The notes: a model not told the origin generated them from the letters alone. Positions 25,163-34,048 are shown, numbered from the stretch's first letter. The stretch is DNA of 64,000 nucleotides from Winogradskyella psychrotolerans (GCF_018860565.1 NZ_JAHKPS010000028.1:124001-188000), one strand, 5' to 3'. Numbers and translations are program-made.

Positions 25163-25863
25163 CGATTGAAAATCTACATAAAAAATTTGGAAAGAATCAA
25201 GTCCTTAGTGGTGTTGATTTATCAATAAGCGAAGGTGGAATTTTTGCCGTACTTGGTCCAAATGGCTCTGGCAAAACCACCTTAATAAAATCGGTTTTGG
25301 GTATGGTAATTCCTGACAAAGGCAATATCACTGTACTTGGCGAAAACATTAAAAAGAATTCCGAATACCGACATAAAATCGACTACTTACCCCAAATAGC
25401 TAACTTTCCAAGTAACCTTCGTGTTAAAGAATTAATCAAAATGATTAAGGATTTACGCAAACCCACCAATGAAGACGAACGCTTAATTGATCTTTTTAAA
25501 TTAGAACCCTTTTTAGATAAAAAATTGGGAAACCTTTCTGGTGGAACTAAACAAAAAGTAAATCTCGTTTTAACCTTTATGTTCGATAGTCCTATTGTGA
25601 TTTTAGACGAACCAACTTCCGGTTTAGATCCAATTTCACTCATTAGATTAAAAGATTTAATTAAAGCCGAAAAAGCTAAAGGAAAAACCATTCTCATCAC
25701 CTCACACATTATGAGTTTTGTTGAAGAAATTTCAGACGAAATTGTATTTATCCTTGAAGGTAAAATTTACTTTAAAGGTAGTATTCAAAAATTAAAAACC
25801 AAGACCAATCAACCCGATTTTGAACATGCGATTGCGTCTATATTAACCGATAACCATGCTTAA
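25156..25863 (+). CDS. nosF: NosF ABC-transporter ATPase
   Basis: 235 residues. Walker A GPNGSGKTT (about 36-44), signature LSGGTKQKVN (about 130-139), Walker B IVILDEPTSG and the H-loop His in ITSH are all intact. With NosY it forms the ABC complex that uses ATP to support NosD and copper loading of NosZ. Coding overlaps nosD by 7 bp and nosY by 8 bp, so translation is coupled. Confidence 0.95.
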   Translation: MVTIENLHKKFGKNQVLSGVDLSISEGGIFAVLGPNGSGKTTLIKSVLGMVIPDKGNITVLGENIKKNSEYRHKIDYLPQIANFPSNLRVKELIKMIKDLRKPTNEDERLIDLFKLEPFLDKKLGNLSGGTKQKVNLVLTFMFDSPIVILDEPTSGLDPISLIRLKDLIKAEKAKGKTILITSHIMSFVEEISDEIVFILEGKIYFKGSIQKLKTKTNQPDFEHAIASILTDNHA

Positions 25864-26638
25864 GATATTAAAATATAGTTTTTACGACCTTATGCGTAGT
25901 CGTTGGAGTTACGTGTATTTTGCCTTCTATTTATTATTAGGTGTTGTCTTGTTGTTTTTGAATAATGACTTATCAAAAGCCGTTATTACCTTAATGAACG
26001 TCATCATCGTTTTAGTACCATTAATAGGTACCATTTTTGGTGTGATGTATTATTATAATTCACAGGAATTTACAGAGTTACTTTTAGCACAGCCTATTAA
26101 ACGGTCGTCCATATTCTTAGGACAATATTTAGGTGTTGCCTTATCACTATCTATGAGTTTAACCTTAGGATTAGGCATTCCTTTTGTATTCTATGGCTTG
26201 TTTGAAAGCAGTGCCATTTGGGATTTTTCACTACTACTAATCACAGGTACATTTTTAACTTTAATTTTTACAGCATTAGCATTTAATATTGCCTTATCTA
26301 ATGAGAATAAAATTAAAGGCTTTGGTTATGCCATCTTACTTTGGTTATTCTTGGCTGTTATTTATGATGGCCTCTTTTTAATGACATTAATTTTCTTTGA
26401 AGATTATCCATTAGATAAAGTATCGCTTATTGGCACTATGCTGAATCCTATAGATTTATCGCGAACGCTTATTCTTTTAAAATTAGACATTTCGGCCTTA
26501 TTAGGATATACAGGTGCGGTTTTCAAACAATTTTTCGGAACAAGTTTTGGTTTAATCGTATCTTTTGTAATGCTAACCGTTTGGGTTGTAATGCCTGTGT
26601 TACGCATTGTATTCAAATCAAAGAAAAAAGATTTTTAA
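25856..26638 (+). CDS. nosY: NosY ABC-transporter permease
   Basis: 260 residues with six helices: about 18-36, 44-66, 95-115, 125-145, 155-185 and 232-253. The pattern, with EFTELLLAQPIKRSSIFLGQYLG after TM2, is that of ABC-2 type NosY permeases. It starts inside the nosF end and stops two bases before the next lipoprotein gene. Confidence 0.93.
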   Translation: MLKILKYSFYDLMRSRWSYVYFAFYLLLGVVLLFLNNDLSKAVITLMNVIIVLVPLIGTIFGVMYYYNSQEFTELLLAQPIKRSSIFLGQYLGVALSLSMSLTLGLGIPFVFYGLFESSAIWDFSLLLITGTFLTLIFTALAFNIALSNENKIKGFGYAILLWLFLAVIYDGLFLMTLIFFEDYPLDKVSLIGTMLNPIDLSRTLILLKLDISALLGYTGAVFKQFFGTSFGLIVSFVMLTVWVVMPVLRIVFKSKKKDF

Positions 26639-26640
26639 TT

Positions 26641-27063
26641 ATGAAACGATTACTATCAAATTCAGTCATTCTTATAATGATACTGTTAAGTTGTTATTCA
26701 TGTAAAAACAACACAACAGAACCTCAAGCAGTTCAGCTAGAAGGTTTAACACTCAACAACAACGAAAAGTGGATTGCCAATGAAGAAACCCATATTGGTA
26801 TGAAGCGTATTGATTCTATTTTAAAGAATAACACTTCAACACGTGGAAAAACTTTAGGTGATATACTTTCAAAACAAACCAGTTATATTATTAAAAGCTG
26901 TGATATGGAAAGCGAAGCACACGACCAGCTTCATGTAGTACTCGTTCCTATTCTAGAAGAAATTACAGATATAAAAGACCTAGAAAATGCGTCAGATATA
27001 GATAAAAAAGTAACAACTTTAAAACGCTTAACAGCCACCTATTTTCAATATTTCAAAATATAG
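26641..27063 (+). CDS. Unknown lipoprotein closing the nos operon
   Basis: 140 residues from the ATG at 26641, two bases after nosY; a longer in-frame start would overlap nosY. It has a lipoprotein signal with CYSCK (Cys near 20), then a soluble, mostly helical domain. Possible metal ligands cluster in ETHIGM and SCDMESEAHDQLHVV (Cys, Met, two His). The family is not recognised. Its place at the end of the nos operon and these ligands suggest a copper- or electron-transfer-related role, which is inference. Confidence 0.7.
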   Translation: MKRLLSNSVILIMILLSCYSCKNNTTEPQAVQLEGLTLNNNEKWIANEETHIGMKRIDSILKNNTSTRGKTLGDILSKQTSYIIKSCDMESEAHDQLHVVLVPILEEITDIKDLENASDIDKKVTTLKRLTATYFQYFKI

Positions 27064-27070
27064 CTTTAAC

Positions 27071-27082
27071 TGACATAAATCA
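27071..27082. promoter_or_regulatory. Predicted Crp/Fnr-family operator of the second nos-associated unit
   Basis: TGACATAAATCA differs by one base from the nos operator at 19590-19601. Its centre is again 33 bp upstream of the -7 box centre. Confidence 0.6.
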
Positions 27083-27105
27083 TATAATTAAAGACAAAAT
27101 AGTCC

Positions 27106-27113
27106 TAATTTTG
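27106..27113 (+). promoter_or_regulatory. -7 box of the copper-related unit
   Basis: TAATTTTG fits TAnnTTTG and stands four bases before the ATG at 27118, predicting a leaderless or nearly leaderless message. Confidence 0.6.
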
Positions 27114-27117
27114 AATT

Positions 27118-27516
27118 ATGATATTAAAGGTTATACATAAAGTCACGGCCTTATTTTTAACGTTCGTTTTATTAGCGAACAATATTAACAACGCGGTTAT
27201 TGTAACCGATTTTATAGTAAACCAAGATTTTATTGCTAAAACACTTTGTATTCAAAAAGACGATCAAAAAGGTTGTAACGGAAAATGTCATTTAGCAAAG
27301 CAATTAGTACAGAATAACACAAGTTCTAGTTCAGATACACCACTACCAGACACTGCCAGAATACGCTTAGACGTTTTTGTTATTTATGAAACTACAAACC
27401 ATACCATTGATAATTTTAGTCAATTATCAAGATTCCAAAACAATACACATTACAGAATAAAGCAACCTGTTTCTGGGTATTATGCTATCCACACACCTCC
27501 ACCAGATTTAAGTTAG
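27118..27516 (+). CDS. Cys-rich membrane-anchored protein, copper-context
   Basis: 132 residues. One N-terminal hydrophobic helix (about 8-30) precedes a segment with three cysteines: CIQKDDQKGCNGKCHLAKQL (about 44-63). I know similar short proteins with the C..QKD..CxGKCxL pattern from Bacteroidetes, in copper-linked settings, without assigned function. The C-terminal part is polar and His-containing. It is the first gene of the unit leading to an OprC-like copper receptor and has the same operator as nosZ, so copper handling for NosZ is the likely theme. Confidence 0.65.
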   Translation: MILKVIHKVTALFLTFVLLANNINNAVIVTDFIVNQDFIAKTLCIQKDDQKGCNGKCHLAKQLVQNNTSSSSDTPLPDTARIRLDVFVIYETTNHTIDNFSQLSRFQNNTHYRIKQPVSGYYAIHTPPPDLS

Positions 27517-27614
27517 TTTTTAAAGCGCTACAAAGCACAAATTTCCAGTTTTTGAAACCAAATCGGCTTCAAACAGAACAATTACATCAAAAAAACAACT
27601 TAAATACATTAAAA

Positions 27615-28460
27615 ATGAAACTTAAATATATATTACCAATTGCATTTATTGCATTATTCTTTTCATGTTCAACAGACGACGATAACGATACATCAACCAT
27701 AAATGAAGTTAAAGGCTTAGAACTTATTCAAACTATAAGTAATGGCAACGAAACTATAGAGCTTTACAACGAGAAAGGTATTTTTGAAACTGGCTATAAT
27801 AGGATTAGCCTTAGACTTAAAGATAACACTACAGACAGCTATATTGAAGACGCTACTCTTTCTTGGATGCCAATGATGCAAATGCCAACGATGCAACATT
27901 CTTGTCCTAAATCTACAATTTCTAAAGCTTTAGGAAAAGATACCGTTTACGAAGGTTTTATTATTTACCAAATGACAAATGAAGATAGTTCTGGTTGGTC
28001 ATTAACCATAAATTATAATATAGATGACACCGACTATTCCGTGACAGAAACCATTAGTGTATGGCAATATGAAAATCAAAATACAGCGAGTTTTATGGGC
28101 AGCGATGACAGCAGATATATCCTTGCGCTAGTTGAACCGAAAGCCCCAAGTATTGCCGTAAACGAAATGAAAGTTGGTTTGTTTAAAATGCAAGATATGA
28201 TGACATTCCCTGTTGTTGAAGATTATACTATTGCTTTAGATCCACGTATGCCTGGCATGGGAAATCATTCGTCACCAAACAACACGGATTTAACCTTTAA
28301 TAATGCAGACAATTTTTACTATGGCGATTTATCATTAACCATGACTGGATATTGGAAATTAAATCTAAAGTTAATAAACGCTAATGGAGAGGTTTTAAAA
28401 GGAGAAGACGTAACAGAAGAGAACGAAGCAAGTAGCTTGTATTTAGAATTAGAGTTCTAA
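27615..28460 (+). CDS. Met/His-rich lipoprotein, putative copper-binding
   Basis: 281 residues from the ATG at 27615; the in-frame ATG 63 bases earlier would put polar sequence before the signal. Lipobox FSC gives a lipidated Cys near 18, followed by an acidic STDDDND anchor linker. Two beta-sandwich-like halves each carry metal-ligand clusters: WMPMMQMPTMQHSCPKS (about 86-102) and MPGMGNHSSPNN (about 213-224). Met/His clusters of this kind bind Cu(I)/Cu(II). With the receptor downstream it is a candidate surface or periplasmic copper carrier. Confidence 0.7.
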   Translation: MKLKYILPIAFIALFFSCSTDDDNDTSTINEVKGLELIQTISNGNETIELYNEKGIFETGYNRISLRLKDNTTDSYIEDATLSWMPMMQMPTMQHSCPKSTISKALGKDTVYEGFIIYQMTNEDSSGWSLTINYNIDDTDYSVTETISVWQYENQNTASFMGSDDSRYILALVEPKAPSIAVNEMKVGLFKMQDMMTFPVVEDYTIALDPRMPGMGNHSSPNNTDLTFNNADNFYYGDLSLTMTGYWKLNLKLINANGEVLKGEDVTEENEASSLYLELEF

Positions 28461-28497
28461 ACTGTCCTTTACTGTTATTTAGAACGAGGCACGACGT

Positions 28498-28533
28498 GAA
28501 GAATCTCAACTGTAATGCTGGTTGTGATTCTTC
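28498..28533. other. Intergenic RNA hairpin
   Basis: GAAGAATC-T-CAAC pairs with GTTG-T-GATTCTTC around a 10-nt loop (13-bp stem with one T-T mismatch). It lies between the Met-rich lipoprotein and the receptor gene. No T-run follows, so it may be a processing or stability element. Confidence 0.5.
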
Positions 28534-28596
28534 AGGTTCCCCTCTTCTTCTCTAACACATTTCACCCATTGATTTTAAACACTAAATTTTTTAGCT

Positions 28597-30597
28597 ATGA
28601 AAACGCTAATAACAGTCATTCTATGTCTGCTATTGTCTTCTTTAGGATTTACTCAAGACAACAATAAAGAGATAAAAAAAGACACTACAAAACTCGAAGA
28701 AGTCCTCGTACTTTCAAGACGTAAGTTAAGCAATCACAGACAAGAAAAAACACTGTCTAGCATTGATGATTATCTTGAAAAATCTAACAAAATAACCATG
28801 ATAAAACGTGGTAATTACGCTTGGGAACCAACCATTAACAACATGGCAAGCGAGCGTCTGGTAGTGACTATCGATGGAATGCAAATTTTTGGTGCCTGCA
28901 CAGATAAAATGGATCCAATAACGTCTTACGTTGATGTTTCTAATCTCGAAAAAGTCACTATTGGTTCTGGCCAAGAAGGGACAGAAAACGGACATTCAAT
29001 TGGTGGTGGCATTGATTTAAAGTTACCATCGTCTAAATTTAACGGTTCTGGTTTTAAATCTGGATTAGACCTAGGCTATGAAACCAATGGTAACTATAAA
29101 GCAACTGGATTAGATTTAGAATACACAGGCAATACATTTTATATGAGTGCAGATGCTATTTATAGAAAATCTGATAATTATGACGCAGGTGGCAATGAAG
29201 AAATCTTATATTCTCAGTTTGAAAAATATAATCTCTCAATACAATCAGGTTATAAGTTTTCTGAAACTCAAAGTGTCGATGCTAACCTTATTTACGATAA
29301 AGCTACCGATGTAGGTTATCCTGCTTTGCCAATGGATGTTTCTTTAGCTGAAGCTTTAATTGCATCATTAACGCACTATTACAAACCTGAAGACAAAGTC
29401 TTAAAATCCTTAGAAACCAAATTGTATTTTAATACTATAACGCATATTATGGACGATACAAAGCGACCTGTTGTTGCTATAAGAATGGACATGCCAGGTT
29501 GGAGCGATACGTATGGGTTTTACAGTAAAGCAGAACTGAGAAAAAAGAAACACCATTTCACGCTTAACCTTAATGGATTCTATAATAAATCACTTGCAGA
29601 AATGACCATGTTTTCTAATAACCCAAGTGAACCAGATATGTTTATGTACACTTGGCCAGACATTAGAACCCTATATTCTGGTATTTTTATTAAAGATGAT
29701 TTTCATTTTAGTGAAGATGAAACACTCACATCTTCTATTAGATTAGGCTATCACAATAACAAAATAGCAAAAGAAGTTGGCATTCAGAGTCTTGAAATTT
29801 TCCATGATACTGTAGACGAACAAAGCAATAGATTTTTAGTGAGTTTAGCATCTACATATCAACTTAAAAAGGACAATTACAATCTCTCTGTTGGTTTAAG
29901 TTATGGTAAACGCGCACCTTCCGTTAGTGAAGGTTATGGTTTTTATTTATTCAACAGTTTTGATAATTACGATTATATAGGCAATCCAAATTTAAAAGAC
30001 GAAAAAGCCTTAGAAGCGAACTTTAGTTTTAAACAAAAATTCAACGATTTTGAAATTGGTATAGAATCATCTTACTTCCATATTATGGATTATATTATCG
30101 GTGAGATTACGCCAAATGTAAGCTCCATGACTATTGGCGCTAATGGTGTGCGTGTTTATACCGCATTAGATCATGCTTCTATTTTTAATACCTATGTAAA
30201 TAATAGTTATAAAGTATCGGAACGTTTTGCAATAAACGGAACGGTTGGTTACAATTATGGAAAAGGAAATGATGGCGAAAACTTACCACTTATAAAACCG
30301 TTTTCTTACTTTGCTGAATTCAATTACAACACACCTAAATTTACTGCCGCATTGCAACTAGATGGCAACGGAACCCAAAGTAATTACAGCCCTAAGTATG
30401 GAGAAAACAAAACTGCTGATTATGCAATAGTAAACCTTAATTTAGGGAATGTATTTTATAATAAACTCGGAAAAACAGTCTTAAAATATGGTATTGAAAA
30501 CATATTAGACACCAAATATTCTACCTATGCAGATTGGAATGACTTTCCGAGACAAGGTCGTAATTTTTATATGAATTTGTCTTTTGTTTTTCAATAA
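28597..30597 (+). CDS. TonB-dependent copper receptor (OprC/NosA-like)
   Basis: 666 residues with a Sec signal (LGFTQ, about 1-20), a plug domain without a carboxypeptidase-like extension, and a 22-strand-type barrel ending in NFYMNLSFVFQ. The plug carries IFGACTDKMDPITSY, giving C101-xxx-M105, and the barrel start has ITHIMDD, giving H283-x-M285. These match in type and spacing the copper site reported for Pseudomonas OprC (CxxxM and HxM, 180 residues apart there, 182 here). The nos neighbours and shared operator support copper import for NosZ. It ends 19 bp before a convergent gene. Confidence 0.88.
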   Translation: MKTLITVILCLLLSSLGFTQDNNKEIKKDTTKLEEVLVLSRRKLSNHRQEKTLSSIDDYLEKSNKITMIKRGNYAWEPTINNMASERLVVTIDGMQIFGACTDKMDPITSYVDVSNLEKVTIGSGQEGTENGHSIGGGIDLKLPSSKFNGSGFKSGLDLGYETNGNYKATGLDLEYTGNTFYMSADAIYRKSDNYDAGGNEEILYSQFEKYNLSIQSGYKFSETQSVDANLIYDKATDVGYPALPMDVSLAEALIASLTHYYKPEDKVLKSLETKLYFNTITHIMDDTKRPVVAIRMDMPGWSDTYGFYSKAELRKKKHHFTLNLNGFYNKSLAEMTMFSNNPSEPDMFMYTWPDIRTLYSGIFIKDDFHFSEDETLTSSIRLGYHNNKIAKEVGIQSLEIFHDTVDEQSNRFLVSLASTYQLKKDNYNLSVGLSYGKRAPSVSEGYGFYLFNSFDNYDYIGNPNLKDEKALEANFSFKQKFNDFEIGIESSYFHIMDYIIGEITPNVSSMTIGANGVRVYTALDHASIFNTYVNNSYKVSERFAINGTVGYNYGKGNDGENLPLIKPFSYFAEFNYNTPKFTAALQLDGNGTQSNYSPKYGENKTADYAIVNLNLGNVFYNKLGKTVLKYGIENILDTKYSTYADWNDFPRQGRNFYMNLSFVFQ

Positions 30598-30616
30598 AAA
30601 ACACTCATAATTTTAA

Positions 30617-30967
30617 TTAAGAATATTTAGCCTTATACCAAACTTTTTGCCATTCGCGTTGCAAAATCATAAAAGTAACCTCTTCAGATAATTTTAAAGT
30701 ATCACTACCATCTAAAGATTTAATTTTTGCTTCGGAAACATCTACAATATATAGTAAATTGAGATAGTCTGAAAACTTAAAATTTATTAAGTTAAAAACC
30801 GTTTCTTGCAACACAAACCTTAAGCTCGTTGGCAAGGTTTCTTCGTCAAACTCTAGGTCAATATTAGCATACAACACATCTTTATTGAGCTGAACAATAA
30901 GTTTTTTGTATAGGTTTAAACCTTCGGCTTCAGATATTAAATCTTCAAAATTTGATGGTAAACTCAT
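30617..30967 (-). CDS. Conserved hypothetical cytoplasmic protein
   Basis: 116 residues, acidic and soluble, with no signal peptide or helix. It begins FEDLISEAEGLNLYKKLIVQL and is predicted mixed alpha/beta. No family recognised. It lies 7 bp after the polyprenyl synthetase gene and is cotranscribed with it, which may point to a linked role in isoprenoid supply, but nothing in the sequence shows it. Confidence 0.7.
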   Translation of the reverse strand: MSLPSNFEDLISEAEGLNLYKKLIVQLNKDVLYANIDLEFDEETLPTSLRFVLQETVFNLINFKFSDYLNLLYIVDVSEAKIKSLDGSDTLKLSEEVTFMILQREWQKVWYKAKYS

Positions 30968-30974
30968 ATATAAA

Positions 30975-31949
30975 TTATACGCGTCTATTCATTAATTGTT
31001 CTCCAAACAACCTCAGTGATTGCTTTTTCTCTTCAGGAATCTCTAATGTTTCTAAAACTTCAAATGCTTTGCTAGTATAGTCTTTTACTGCATTTTGAGT
31101 TGCTTCTTTTGCACCAGAATTAGTAAATAATTGCTTTACTTCTTCAACCTTATTAGTGTTAGACAATTCTAAGTTTGACATAAAAGTCTTTAAATTCATT
31201 TTATCATCATCAGATCCTAACGCTATTGTTTTAAGGTATAAATAGGTCTTTTTATTTTCAATAATATCTCCACCTACCTGCTTACCAAAAGTTTCAGGAT
31301 TACCAAAAGCATCCAAATAATCGTCTTGCAATTGAAATGCAATTCCCAAAAGTCGTCCAAATTCATAAATAGAATTTTGATTTTCAATAGAAGCATTAGC
31401 TACAATCGCTCCCATTTTCATGGCAGCACCAACCAATACAGCTGTTTTATATTCTATCATTTTAAGATATTCGGGAATCGTAACATCATCTCGTGTTTCA
31501 AAATCAATATCATATTGCTGTCCTTCACAAACCTCTAAAGCCGTTTTACTAAATAATTTAGCTAACGCCTGAAATGTTTGCGGATCATAATTTTCAAATA
31601 ATTGATAAGCCATAATTAGCATGGCATCACCAGAAAGTATTCCTGTGTTTAAATTCCACTTTTCATGAACCGTTTGTTCTCCCCTTCGTAAAGGTGCATC
31701 ATCCATAATATCATCATGTACTAATGAAAAATTATGAAAAACTTCAATAGATAAAGCTGCATCCATAGCTTTTGGCACATTTCCACCAAAAACATCAGCT
31801 GTCATTAAGGTTAAAATTGGTCGTAACCGCTTTCCTCCTAATTGAAGAATATAATTAATAGGACTGTATAAATTTTTAGGTTCTTTATTTACGATAAAAC
31901 CTTCTAAATATTTTAGAAAAGGCTTTTGATAGTGTTCAATATGTTGCAT
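30975..31949 (-). CDS. Polyprenyl diphosphate synthase
   Basis: 324 residues. The first aspartate-rich motif is VHDDIMDDAPLRRGE (DDxxD with RRG) and the second is QLQDDYLDAFG. GGKRLRP near residue 34 binds isopentenyl diphosphate, and FSLVHDD is the family core. It elongates allylic diphosphates for quinone side chains or carotenoids; product length cannot be read with certainty. The ATG lies four bases after a -7 box (31954-31961). Confidence 0.93.
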   Translation of the reverse strand: MQHIEHYQKPFLKYLEGFIVNKEPKNLYSPINYILQLGGKRLRPILTLMTADVFGGNVPKAMDAALSIEVFHNFSLVHDDIMDDAPLRRGEQTVHEKWNLNTGILSGDAMLIMAYQLFENYDPQTFQALAKLFSKTALEVCEGQQYDIDFETRDDVTIPEYLKMIEYKTAVLVGAAMKMGAIVANASIENQNSIYEFGRLLGIAFQLQDDYLDAFGNPETFGKQVGGDIIENKKTYLYLKTIALGSDDDKMNLKTFMSNLELSNTNKVEEVKQLFTNSGAKEATQNAVKDYTSKAFEVLETLEIPEEKKQSLRLFGEQLMNRRV

Positions 31950-31953
31950 AAGA

Positions 31954-31961
31954 CAAAAATA
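31954..31961 (-). promoter_or_regulatory. -7 box of the polyprenyl synthetase unit
   Basis: TATTTTTG on the minus strand, followed by TCTT and the ATG at 31949; this predicts a leaderless start. Confidence 0.5.
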
Positions 31962-32018
31962 ATCTTTTAAACATATTTTAAGCTAATGTTGGCTATGTTA
32001 AAAAACCATTAAAACTTT

Positions 32019-32046
32019 GGAAACTTTTTTGGTTTTTAAAGTTTCC
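32019..32046. promoter_or_regulatory. Inverted repeat, probable operator of the TetR efflux operon
   Basis: GGAAACTTT (32019-32027) and AAAGTTTCC (32038-32046) are perfect inverted arms with a 10-bp spacer. They overlap the -33 element (TTG 32029-32031) and end 6 bp before the -7 box of the adjacent tetR operon, the usual place for an autorepressor. Confidence 0.6.
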
Positions 32047-32059
32047 TATTGTAGCTTTG
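32029..32059 (+). promoter_or_regulatory. Promoter of the tetR-RND operon
   Basis: TTG (32029-32031), 20-bp spacer, TAGCTTTG (32052-32059): full fit to the Bacteroidetes consensus, 40 nt before the tetR ATG. Confidence 0.7.
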
Positions 32060-32099
32060 CGCAATAATAAAAAAGTTCCGTTAGCAAGGAAAATTAAAA

Positions 32100-32708
32100 A
32101 TGAAAGAGAAAATAATATTTAAATCTACTGATTTGTTCTTAAACTTAGGGTTTAAGAGTGTTACTATGGATGATATTGCTAATGAAATGGGTATTTCTAA
32201 AAAAACCATTTACCAGCATTTTCAGAATAAAACAAAATTAGTTGAAGCCACTGCAATGTATGTTTTTGAAAATATTTCACACGGTATAGATTGTATTTGT
32301 GAGCTCAACAAAAACCCAATTGAAGAGATCTATGAGATTAAGCGTTTTGTTATGCTTCATTTAAAAGATGAAAAATCATCACCTCAGTATCAGCTTCAAA
32401 AGTATTACCCTAAAATTTATAACTCATTAAAAAAGAAGCAGTTCGAAAAAATGCTTGGCTGCGTTACTCGTAACTTAGAACGTGGCGTTACTCAGCATCT
32501 TTACAGAGATTCTATAGACATAGATTTTATAGCACGACTTTACTTTAACGGTATGATTTCTTTAAAAGATCAGGACCTTTTTCCACACGAAAACTTTTCA
32601 ATGCCAATGTTAATGAACAATTATATAGAATACCATTTAAGAGGTATCTGCTCCGAAAAAGGATTAGAAACACTAACAAAATTAAACACCAATCTAAATA
32701 ACCTATGA
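32100..32708 (+). CDS. TetR-family transcriptional regulator
   Basis: 202 residues. The N-terminal helix-turn-helix (about 20-50) reads TMDDIANEMGISKKTIYQHF, the TetR signature; the C-terminal ligand domain is helical and variable. It is the first gene of a TolC-adaptor-RND operon and overlaps the tolC-type gene by four bases (ATGA), so it is most likely the pump's repressor. The inverted repeat over its own promoter is the likely target. Confidence 0.93.
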   Translation: MKEKIIFKSTDLFLNLGFKSVTMDDIANEMGISKKTIYQHFQNKTKLVEATAMYVFENISHGIDCICELNKNPIEEIYEIKRFVMLHLKDEKSSPQYQLQKYYPKIYNSLKKKQFEKMLGCVTRNLERGVTQHLYRDSIDIDFIARLYFNGMISLKDQDLFPHENFSMPMLMNNYIEYHLRGICSEKGLETLTKLNTNLNNL

Positions 32709-34030
32709 AAAAAACACTAACGCTAATAATAGGTTTTATTATTTTTCAAACAGGATTTACACAAGAGCAACCCAAAAGTCTATCATTACAAGAAGCAATT
32801 GACTATGCCTTAGAAAATAATAGATCTGCTATAAATGCTGCTCGAGATATTGAAGCAGCTAAAAAGCAAAAATGGGAAACCACAGCTACTGGCTTACCTC
32901 AAATTGATGCCAATGTTGCTTACACCAACAATATTAAGCAACAATTTGATGCTATTGATTTTGATCAAGATGGTATTGTAGATTTTGGTGCAAAGCAGTC
33001 TATGAATCCATCGATAACATTAAATCAACTTATTTTTGATGGCTCTTACCTTGTGGGCTTGCAATCGGCTAAAGTATTTTTAGAAATTTCCGAAAATGCA
33101 AAAACCAAAACAGATTTAGAAGTTAGAAAAGCCGTGATTAATGCTTACGGAAATGTATTACTAGCCAACGAAAGCGTTGAAATTTTAAAACGAAACGTAA
33201 TTGTATTGGAAAAAAACCTTTACGAAACTCAAAAAATTTATGAAAATGGATTAGAAGAAGAGGAAAGCGTTGAGCAATTACAAATTACACTTTCGGGTTT
33301 AAAAAGTAATTTAAATAAAACCGAACGCCTTCAGAATATTGCCATTCAAATGCTAAATATTAATTTAGGTATTGACGTATCTAGCAATACAATTTTAACC
33401 GATACCTTAGAGTCTTTAACCGATAATAATATAAATCTCGATATTCTAAACATTGAAAACAATGTAGAAAATACTATAGATTATAAAATTGCGAATAATG
33501 ACAAAATCTCTAAAGAATTACTCGTAAAACTCGAGATGAGTAAAGCACTCCCAACATTAAGTGCATATATTAATGGCGCCTATATAGCCAACAGTAACGA
33601 CTTTAGTTATTTTGACAAAGAACAACGTTGGATAGGAACCTCTGCATTTGGTGTTAACCTTAACATTCCAATTTTTAGTTCGGGTAAAAGAAGCGCTTCA
33701 ACACAACGGGCAAAAATAAACTTAGAAAAAGCAGAAACCGACTTAACAGAAACCGAACAACGCATTAAACTTCAAATTGCATCAGCACAAAGCGATTATC
33801 AATTTGCTATTGAAGATTATGAAAACAAAAAAGAGAATTTAGCACTAGCCGAACGTATTGAAACCAAAAACCAAACCAAATTTTTTGAAGGTATTGGTTC
33901 TAGTTTTGAACTCAGACAAGCACAAACACAGCTATATGCTGCGCAACAAGAACTCCTACAAGCTATGCTAGATGTTATAAACACAAAAGCAGCTTTAGAA
34001 ACCGTTTTAAATACACCAACTCAAAATTAA
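32705..34030 (+). CDS. TolC-family outer-membrane efflux protein
   Basis: 441 residues. The Sec signal ends near residue 19 (GFTQE). Two repeats of long helices with strand hairpins follow, the OEP fold: LSLQEAIDYALENN opens the first half and GVNLNIPIFSSGKRSA the second, which ends in long coiled-coil-prone helices. It forms the outer-membrane duct of the tripartite pump encoded with the next two genes. Confidence 0.92.
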   Translation: MKKTLTLIIGFIIFQTGFTQEQPKSLSLQEAIDYALENNRSAINAARDIEAAKKQKWETTATGLPQIDANVAYTNNIKQQFDAIDFDQDGIVDFGAKQSMNPSITLNQLIFDGSYLVGLQSAKVFLEISENAKTKTDLEVRKAVINAYGNVLLANESVEILKRNVIVLEKNLYETQKIYENGLEEEESVEQLQITLSGLKSNLNKTERLQNIAIQMLNINLGIDVSSNTILTDTLESLTDNNINLDILNIENNVENTIDYKIANNDKISKELLVKLEMSKALPTLSAYINGAYIANSNDFSYFDKEQRWIGTSAFGVNLNIPIFSSGKRSASTQRAKINLEKAETDLTETEQRIKLQIASAQSDYQFAIEDYENKKENLALAERIETKNQTKFFEGIGSSFELRQAQTQLYAAQQELLQAMLDVINTKAALETVLNTPTQN

Positions 34031-34048
34031 TCAATCATCACATTTAAC

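Noticed and set aside
19571..27104. GAC-N6-GTC pairs (19571-19582 and 27093-27104) as second operators
   Set aside because: Spacing and distance to the promoters differ between the two sites, so they may be chance.
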